A DNA stretch of 64,000 bases, taken from Zizania palustris. Taxonomy: Eukaryota; Streptophyta; Magnoliopsida; Poales; Poaceae. Below, piece after piece: positions 57,461-64,000 of the stretch (position 1 is the stretch's first letter; every line of letters begins with the position of its first letter). The notes under the pieces were generated by a model. It ran no database searches. It saw only the letters and a list, made by a program, of their open reading frames with translations, and was not told where the DNA came from. Location: contig JAAALK010000288.1 of the NCBI GenBank assembly GCA_019279435.1, positions 72,178,811-72,242,810 on the forward strand, read 5' to 3'. Position numbers and translations under genes: made by a program.

Positions 57461-58713
57461 TCAGATTTCCCGTTAGGTAATTTCGATCTACTTTTGTTTT
57501 ACCCAGAGTCCAGAAAACCGCACCAAAAAAATTCCCCACCGAGAACCCCTTTGTGCCTTGCGATTTAATTTCAGTTTTAACTTTGTTGAGTTCGTGTTCT
57601 TGGTCGAGTCTTGTTGCTGGTTTAGTCATCCCTCTGTGTCGTTTGAGTAGTAGTTGTTCTTGTGTCTCAGAAAAAAAAAAATTCCCCACCGAAAAACCCC
57701 CCCTTCCGCAACCTTTCTTTGTTTTCCACATCCAGTCTTTTTGACCCCTCTTCAGTAAAACAGGCATAACTTTTCGCTCGTTTGGCAGAAAAATCTGAAA
57801 TTTTTTGAGCGTGTTCCTGACTCAATTTGGAGGGTCCCCTAACCGACAAAGGTCGGTTAGCCCTCACCAAAATCGCCAAAAAAATCGGGAAGATAGAGAA
57901 ACAAATTGGACAAAGTTTTTGCTCGCCGGACAGCAAACTTGTTTGAATTTTGTGAGCCACATCCCACCTCAGTTGCAGGTGCCAATTTTTGTGGTTACTC
58001 CTCTGGTCATCCTTGTTTCAAAAAAAATAGAGTGAAAAAAAAAGGAGAAAAAAAAATAAAAAAAAAAAGAGAAGCGGGCTGTTAGTTGCTTGTCCGAACT
58101 CTTGTCCGAACTCTTGTCCGAACTCCTGTCCGAACTCTTGTCCAATCTGAGGCAGTCTTTGGCTGTTTGCTGCTTGTCCGATCTCTTGTCTGAACTTTTG
58201 TCCGAACTCTTGTCCGATCCGAACAGCAGCAGAAAAAAAAAAAAAAATTGCACATACCCTTGTCCGATCACTTGTCCGATCTCTTGTCCAATCCCTTGTC
58301 CGATCTCTAGAGAGCTGATTTTGACCTGTTTTTGCTTCCTTTTGATTTTGGGCACATAGTTTCCCTCTATTACTTGAACTTTCACTTTGGGAGCACTACG
58401 GTCAGCAACTTTGACGAGTACTAGGGAATACTTATTGAACTTGGTTTAACTGTTATTATTATCGCTAATCCTTGCTACTCACTTTGCCTTCCAAGCTACA
58501 CATTTCTCTTGGTCAGGACAGGATCATTCCTTGCAATTGTACACCACCCTCCACTTGGTTCATCACCTGTAGGCCGGTGACCTCCCTGCAGCGTGGTAAG
58601 AACACTTGCAAGCGTGGGTAAGGTGTTTGACGAATTGCTTCCACCACACATCCAGCACCCCACCTAGCTGTTTTACATAGGATTATTCTTGGTTGTTTTA
58701 TCTTTTCACTAAC
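57461..58713 (+). other. Leader of CRM-like element with A-rich tracts
   Basis: About 1.25 kb without a gene. It holds a run of A-rich tracts near 58018-58072 and 58232-58248 and the 12-bp repeats described separately. It probably carries packaging signals and untranslated leader. Confidence 0.7.
58089..58310 (+). repeat. 12-bp tandem repeat TTGTCCGAACTC in CRM-like leader
   Basis: Three clusters of CTTGTCCGAACT-type units (58089-58147, 58173-58220 and 58258-58310), separated by unrelated sequence. The period of 12 creates repeated SELL or DKSS open frames on the two strands, which I regard as artefacts. Confidence 0.88.
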
Positions 58714-59379
58714 ATGGCAGACAACAGCGGCACCCCTCCATCTGATTTTAATGACTGTGTCTCACGGCGTGCTCTACTAGAGTCTCAGCGGCAGACCCAA
58801 CATTCCATCGAACGTCTCGCGCGTACTGTGGCTGACCTAGTGGACCGAATGGCTGCCTTGGAAACACGATTGCCTGCTGCACGAGCCAACGATGAACATG
58901 TTGAAGAGGAAGACGATCATATTGAAGATGAAGACGACCTATCCTATGACGGAAACAATGCCATTGACCCTGACGAGGCTGCACGTCATCGCTTTCAGCT
59001 CAACCGTCAAGGTATGGGCAACCGCAACCGCCCTCCACGAGGTAACAATGACAACCACAGGAACAATGATCCCTACTCTAAGGTAAAATTTTCAGTACCT
59101 CCTTTTGCTGGCACCTATGATCCAGATGCATATTTAGATTGGGAGATGTCAGTCGAACAAAAATTTAATGCTCATATGGTTCCTGCTATCCACCGCGTGC
59201 GTTTAGCTACTAGTGACTTCACTGGATATGCTCTTCTTTGGTGGACTGAAATAGTTCAGGTTGGAAATGAACCGCAAACTTGGGATATGTTAAAACGGCA
59301 AATGCGTGGTAGATGGGTCCCTCCTTCATATAAACGTGATTTGAGGAAAAAAATTGCAGCGCCTAAACCAAGGAAATAA
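58714..59379 (+). pseudogene. gag N-terminal part of CRM-like element
   Basis: ATG at 58714 gives MADNSGTPPSDFNDC. A helix with LARTVADLVDRMAALE (near residues 31-46), an acidic run and a low-complexity Asn/Arg part follow. The gag core shows FSVPPFAGTYDPDAYLDWE and ALLWWTEIVQ. At the A7 tract 59347-59353 the frame goes out of phase and the ORF ends at 59379. One extra A is the simplest cause. The rest of gag continues in the next phase. Confidence 0.85.
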
Positions 59380-61237
59380 ATCGGTAGAGGAGTATTATCA
59401 GGAGTTGCAAATAGGTTGCATGCGTGCTGAAATTGAGGAGGACAATGAGGATAAAATGGCCCGTTTTTATGGTGGTTTAAGACGTGAAATTCAGGATATC
59501 ATTGATTATAAAGAATACAATACTATCACTCGTCTTTTCCACCTTGCTATGCTTGCAGAAAAAGAATTGCAGGGTCGCCAACAACCACAACGCAGCATGA
59601 GGACCAACATTGGTGGTGCTACTTCACGCTCAAGTGGGCAGCAGCAACGACCACCCGCACCCCCTTCTCGACCGGCGGCTACATCAGCACCTTCTACATC
59701 TACAGCCCAGGTTGAGAGTTCCAAGGCTGCAGCATCCAAGGCGCCATGCAAGCCCACATCCTCGGCAGCCTCTACTGCACGTTCTGCAGCGATCCAGTGT
59801 CACAGATGCAAAGGACTTGGCCACGTTATGAAGGACTGCCCTAGTCAGCGGGCTTATATTGCTACGGAAGACGGTGGCTACGTAAGTGCTAGTGATGTTG
59901 AAGATGAATATGCACTTGCTGCTAACATTGCAGGAGATGATGATACATTCGACGATGACGCTGTTTTTGCGCCGGATACCTATGCCGACCATGAAGCACT
60001 TATTGTACAACGTGTTTTAAGCACTCACATGGAGCAGGACGACCGGGCACAAAGAAACAATCTGTTTCAGACCTTCTTCCTCGTCAATGACCGCCGTGTA
60101 CGTGTCATCATCGACAGCGGTAGTTGCAACAATTTGGTGAGCCACGACATGGTAACGAAGCTTCAACTTCCCACACGTGCGCATCCGCACCCTTACCATG
60201 TGCAATGGTTCAATAATAGCGGTAAGGTCAAGGTAACACAAACTGCTAACATCAAATTTGCCATTGGTACATACTTAGGAGTTGCTGATTTTGATGTAGT
60301 ACCAATGCAAGCATGTTCTCTGTTACTTGGTAGACCTTGGGAGTATGATACTGATGCTACACACCATGGTAGGAGCAATAAGTATACATTTATGAATAAA
60401 GGAAAGAAAATTACATTGCTTCCTATGACTCCTGCTGAAATTGTAAAATTTGAACAAGAAAAACATGCTAGGGATGCACAAAAGAGCAAACAACCTTCTG
60501 AAAATCAGCAAGTAGCTAAGACGCTTTTGAAGCAACAGAAAGATAAAATTGCTTCTCCTTCTTCATCACAAGTTATAAATCTGAAAGGACGTGTCATGCT
60601 TGCAACTAAAACTGACCTTGCTGAAATTTGTGATGATACTCCCTTGCTATACGGCTTGATTTGCACAAACGTGTTGTTTTCACTTGCGAACATTCCTAGC
60701 TCTGTTCCTGTTGCAGTCACTGACCTTTTGCAGGAGTTTAAAGATGTTTTTCCTGCTGAGATACCACCCGGGCTGCCACCGATACGCGGCATCGAGCACC
60801 AAATTGATTTGGTCCCGGGGGCGTCTCTTCCTAATCGTGCAGCGTACCGCACCAATCCGGAGGAGACAAAAGAAATTGAGCGCCAAGTACAGGACCTTCT
60901 TGATCGTGGGTACGTCCGTGAAAGCCTTAGTCCTTGTGCAGTACCCGTTCTTTTGGTACCTAAGAAAGATGGTAGTTGGCGCATGTGTGTTGATTGTCGT
61001 GCTATTAATAATATCACCATTCGATATCGACACCCTATTCCTAGATTGGATGACATGCTTGATGAGCTTAGTGGTGCCATTATCTTTTCTAAGATCGATC
61101 TCCGTAGTGGTTACCACCAAATTCGCATGAAACTAGGTGATGAATGGAAAACTGCTTTTAAAACAAAGTTTGGACTATATGAGTGCTTGTCATGCCTTTT
61201 GGACTTACTAATGCACCTAGTACCTTCATGCGCTTGA
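59354..61237 (+). pseudogene. gag end, protease and RT fingers of CRM-like element
   Basis: The gag core continues (NKSVEEYYQELQIGCMRAE), followed by a Ser/Ala/Pro-rich linker and zinc knuckle CHRCKGLGHVMKDC (near 59800). Protease shows IIDSGSCNNLVS (near 60107). RT fingers show VPVLLVPKKDGSWRMCVDCR and FSKIDLRSGYHQIRM. The frame breaks near 61187, where one base is missing in GLYE..LVMPFG. The open stretch is about 610 codons. Confidence 0.9.
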
Positions 61238-61473
61238 TGAATGAAGTCCTACGGCACTTTATAGGACGCTTTGTGGTTGTATACTTTGATGATATCTTGG
61301 TTTATAGCAAGTCTCTCACTGAACATGTTGAACACCTACGTGCTGTTTTTATTGTCCTCCGTGAGGCTAGAATGTTTGGTAACCTTGAGAAGTGCACGTT
61401 TTGCACGGATCGAGTTGTGTTTCTTGGATATGTTGTCACTTCACAGGGTATTGAGGTCGACGCAGCAAGGTAG
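61183..61473 (+). pseudogene. Reverse transcriptase palm of CRM-like element
   Basis: Contains VMPFGLTNAPSTFMRLMNEV and the catalytic VVYFDDILVYSKS (near 61280), then CTFCTDRVVFLGYVV. It ends in TAG at 61471-61473 because one A is missing in the GCAGCAAGG stretch just before. Confidence 0.9.
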
Positions 61474-61928
61474 AAGCAATCAACAGCTGGCCGCAGCCCC
61501 AAACTATCACACAGGTACGTAGTTTCCTTGGTCTTGCAGGTTTCTACCGGCGTTTTGTGAAAGATTTCAGCACCATCGCCGGTCCTTTACATGAGTTGAC
61601 CAAGAAGGGAGTTACTTTTACTTGGGAACCAGCACAAGAACAAGCTTTTGCCACACTCAAGGATCGCCTTACACATGCACCTCTACTTCAGCTACCCGAC
61701 TTCAGTAAGCCTTTTGAACTAGAATGTGATGCTAGCGGTTTTGGATTAGGAGGTGTGCTGCTGCAAGGAGGTAAACCCGTGGCCTATTTTAGTGAGAAAT
61801 TACATGGCCCACAGTTGAACTATTCTACCTATGATAAGGAATTATATGCCTTAGTGCGTGTGCTTGAAACTTGGCACATTACCTTTTGCCTAAGGAGTTT
61901 ATTATTCATTCGGATCATGAAGCATTGA
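61474..61928 (+). pseudogene. RT connection and RNase H of CRM-like element
   Basis: After the shift the thumb reads VRSFLGLAGFYRRFVKDF. RNase H begins with FELECDASGFGLGGVLLQ (first Asp) and YSTYDKELYALVRVLETW (Glu). Near 61876 one base is missing, and the remainder of RNase H continues in the following frame. Confidence 0.88.
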
Positions 61929-63589
61929 AGCATATACGTAGTCAAGCAAATCTGAATAAACGACATGCTAAATGGGTAGAATTTATTGAAACTTTTCCAT
62001 ACATCATTAAGCATAAGAAAGGGAAAGATAATGTGATTGCGGATGCTTTGTCTAGACGTTATACATTGCTTTCTCAACTTGATTATAAGATCTTTGGTTT
62101 AGAAACATTGAAGGACATGTATGCTACTGATTTGGACTTCAAAGATGCTTTTGCAAATTGTACAGATGTCCGTGCTTGGAACAAATATGTGCTGAATAAT
62201 GGATATATTTTTCGTGCTAACAAGTTATGTGTGCCGGCTAGCTCTCTTCGCTTGTTGTTATTGCAGGAAGCACATGGTGGTGGTTTGATGGGTCATTTTG
62301 GATCAAAGAAAACTGAAGATGTGCTGTCCACCCACTTCTATTGGCCTAAGATGAGACGAGATGTTGAGCGTTATGTGGCACGATGTGCTACTTGCAATAA
62401 AGCTAAGTCCCGACTAAATCCACATGGTCTTTATATGCCTCTGCCCGTTCCTAGTGTACCTTGGGAGGATATTTCTATGGATTTTGTGTTAGGGTTACCT
62501 AGAACTAGGAGGGGGAGAGATAGTATTTTTGTGGTGGTAGATCGTTTCTCTAAAATGGCGCATTTTATACCTTGTCACAAGAGCGACGATGCTACAAATG
62601 TTGCTGATTTGTTTTTCAGAGAGGTCGTACGCTTGCATGGAGTTCCCAATACCATCGTTTCAGATCGTGATGCCAAATTCTTAAGTCATTTTTGGAGGAC
62701 GTTGTGGCATAAGTTGGGGACGAAGCTGCTGTTTTCTACTACTTGTCACCCCCAAACGGATGGACAAACGGAGGTCGTCAACCGCACATTGTCCACCATG
62801 TTGAGGGCTGTTTTGAAGACCAACTTGAAGCTTTGGGAAGAGTGTCTACCTCATATTGAGTTTGCATATAATAGGTCAGTACACTCCACTACTAAGGTAA
62901 GTCCGTTTCAAGTGGTCTATGGTTTTAATCCGCGTGCTCCTATTGATTTGCTACCATTACCACCATCTGAAAACTTGAATTTTGATGCTACTACATGTGC
63001 TGAATTATTACTTAAGATGCATGAAACTACTAAAGCAAACATAGAGAAAATGAATGAGAAATATCGTGCTTATTGTAGTAAGGGTAGAAAAGAGATAACA
63101 TTCGAACCGGGTGATCTTGTTTGGTTGCACTTGCGCAAGGATCGTTTTCCTGATTTACGAAAGTCTAAATTGATGCCCCGTGCTGATGGTCCTTTCCGTG
63201 TGCTTGAGAAGATAAATGACAATGCATATAAGCTTGAGTTGCCTGCAGCTTTTGGGGTTAGTCCCACATTTAACATTTCAGATTTAAAACCCTATTTGGG
63301 AGATGATGATGAGCTTGAGTCGAGGACGACTCCAATTCAAGAGGGGGAGGATGATGAGGACATCACTTCACATGATACACACATGGAGCCTCCACCTACA
63401 ATTCAACTACAAGGACCAATCACACGCGCCCGTGCCCGTCGCTTGAACCATGAGGTTAATTCGTTCCTTAGCAACTTTGATTATATTTGTTTGGATGGGA
63501 TGCTACTGAATACTAGTGATATTTTGTTGCTTAGGAACATGGGAGATGGAATAGGAGAGTTGGAGTTGAAGACGGAGCCGCACGGATGA
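61871..63589 (+). CDS. RNase H end and integrase of CRM-like element, reading into the 3' LTR
   Basis: A 572-codon uninterrupted frame. It opens with the end of RNase H (FIIHSDHEALKHIRSQ with Asp, DNVIADALSRR with Asp). The integrase zinc part is GGLMGHFGSKKTEDVL then CATCNKAK. The core has SMDFVLGLPRTRRGRDS (Asp), VSDRDAKFLSHFW (Asp) and DGQTEVVNRTL (Glu). The C-terminal part has FEPGDLVWLHLRKDRFPDL, ADGPFRVLEKINDNAYKLEL and VSPTFNISDLKPYL. The tail (GPITRARARRLNHEV) crosses the polypurine tract and ends within the 3' LTR at 63589. The tail replaces a standard chromodomain, as in CRM-type integrases that are thought to steer insertion to centromeric chromatin. Confidence 0.9.
   Translation: MAHYLLPKEFIIHSDHEALKHIRSQANLNKRHAKWVEFIETFPYIIKHKKGKDNVIADALSRRYTLLSQLDYKIFGLETLKDMYATDLDFKDAFANCTDVRAWNKYVLNNGYIFRANKLCVPASSLRLLLLQEAHGGGLMGHFGSKKTEDVLSTHFYWPKMRRDVERYVARCATCNKAKSRLNPHGLYMPLPVPSVPWEDISMDFVLGLPRTRRGRDSIFVVVDRFSKMAHFIPCHKSDDATNVADLFFREVVRLHGVPNTIVSDRDAKFLSHFWRTLWHKLGTKLLFSTTCHPQTDGQTEVVNRTLSTMLRAVLKTNLKLWEECLPHIEFAYNRSVHSTTKVSPFQVVYGFNPRAPIDLLPLPPSENLNFDATTCAELLLKMHETTKANIEKMNEKYRAYCSKGRKEITFEPGDLVWLHLRKDRFPDLRKSKLMPRADGPFRVLEKINDNAYKLELPAAFGVSPTFNISDLKPYLGDDDELESRTTPIQEGEDDEDITSHDTHMEPPPTIQLQGPITRARARRLNHEVNSFLSNFDYICLDGMLLNTSDILLLRNMGDGIGELELKTEPHG
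63341..63351 (+). other. Polypurine tract of CRM-like element
   Basis: GAGGGGGAGGA immediately precedes TGATGAGGACATC, the LTR start. The tract is inside the integrase reading frame (coding EGEDD). Confidence 0.88.
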
Positions 63590-64000
63590 TTTGAAGTCAA
63601 GAATTCGCTGGTTCGGACTACATCGACCACCATTCACCAAAATGGGCATAACTTCCTCATACGAAGTCCGATTGGCGCGTTCTTAGACTTTTTGGAAAGC
63701 TGAGGAGAAGACGGATCGTTTGCCGTTGGTTTCACCTCATTTGGAGTCTCGAGTCGTCCTGTGTATTTAAAACAGTACTGCGTGACAGAACTGGGCCATG
63801 TTGGCCATAATCTGAGTCTGTACATCTTCTAGCCCACAGCCCATGTCTGTTTACCTTCCCCCTGGCCGCCGCCCTATATATTCTCACGCCAGCCACCTCT
63901 AGGGTTAGGTTTTGCTTTGTTGCATCTACACTGTTGTGTTTAGATCCCGCCTCTTGCGCCGGACCGATTGGCTGCCGCATTGGCGTTTGTGAAACCTCAA
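63352..64000 (+). repeat. 3' LTR of CRM-like element (cut by window end)
   Basis: 649 bp present. Compared with 56537-57185 it differs at two positions (in CTGG[A/T]TCGGAC and CTT[G/A]GACTT). Confidence 0.95.

Larger units (their letters stand above)
56537..64000 (+). mobile_element. CRM-like centromeric chromovirus (Ty3/Gypsy), right end off window
   Basis: The 5' LTR is 56537-57446 and the start of the 3' LTR is 63352-64000. The two differ at only two of 649 comparable bases. Order: LTR, initiator-Met primer site, long leader with 12-bp repeats, gag, protease, RT, RNase H, integrase, polypurine tract, LTR. The pol frame runs across the polypurine tract into the 3' LTR, and the LTR begins TGATGAGGACATC. 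Both are, to my knowledge, CRM-clade traits. Four one-base shifts break the coding region. Confidence 0.85.

Noticed and set aside
57969..58385. Minus-strand 138-codon frame with repeated DKSS units
   Set aside because: Produced by the 12-bp repeats and A-rich tracts in the CRM-like leader.
59346..59353. Programmed frameshift at the A7 tract in CRM-like gag
   Set aside because: The shift needed is not the usual minus-one type, and gag continues as the same domain. An extra A is simpler.
1..64000. Host protein genes, tRNA or rRNA genes, CRISPR arrays
   Set aside because: None could be supported. Apart from retroelement and Transposase_28-like sequences I recognise no gene family, and no array of spaced identical repeats of CRISPR type is present.

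Overview
This window looks like heterochromatin from a grass (Poaceae) nuclear genome. I see no host gene. Nearly every base belongs to LTR retrotransposons, mostly nested in one another. The families point to a monocot: Tat-lineage Ty3/Gypsy, Del/Tekay-like and CRM-like chromoviruses, a Sirevirus (Ty1/Copia), and a gene-less element with 3.5-kb LTRs that resembles a LARD. The CRM-like element suggests a centromeric or pericentromeric position. The species cannot be fixed from the sequence alone.

Layout. 1-7010 is the 3' part of a Tat element (T1) whose LTR is 5692-7010. It sits in a heavily decayed Del/Tekay-like chromovirus (7011-13282). About 13283-28144 is an older block: a short GGTCNGACC-rich stretch and what looks like one Sirevirus-type LTR. 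That block was split by a young, complete Tat element on the minus strand (T3, 14356-25728, target duplication AATAA). T3 carries a spliced, gene-like unit on the opposite strand. 28313-53684 is a truncated relative of T1 (T4). Its integrase gene was split by the gene-less LARD-like element (30203-51808, target duplication GTGGA). One LTR of that element was in turn split by a complete Sirevirus (33461-44808, target duplication GCTGG). 53685-56536 is a decayed multi-exon gene of the Transposase_28 ('putative gypsy type transposon') family. 56537 to the end is a very young CRM-like element whose second LTR runs off the window.

Relative ages follow from nesting and from LTR pairs compared by eye. 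The CRM-like element differs at 2 of 649 comparable LTR bases. T3 differs at 4 of 496 plus one indel, and the Sirevirus at about 20 of 2006. The LARD-like element differs at about 3 percent over its first 285 bp. T1, T4 and the Tekay-like element show only one LTR here.

The most interesting signals are these. (1) T3 carries an antisense, intron-containing Transposase_28-like gene with its own TATA box, and a second gene of the same architecture lies at 53690-56430. (2) Short palindromes (TTCGAA, CTTCGG/CCGAAG, GGTCNGACC) saturate several unrelated families. Two sister Tat subfamilies carry different palindromes at equivalent places. (3) The LARD-like element shares LTR landmarks with the Tekay-like element, its probable helper lineage. 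(4) Coding regions of the youngest elements carry several one-base frameshifts although their LTRs are almost identical. (5) Nearly all nonsense codons look like C-to-T changes in CAG, CAA or CGA codons.
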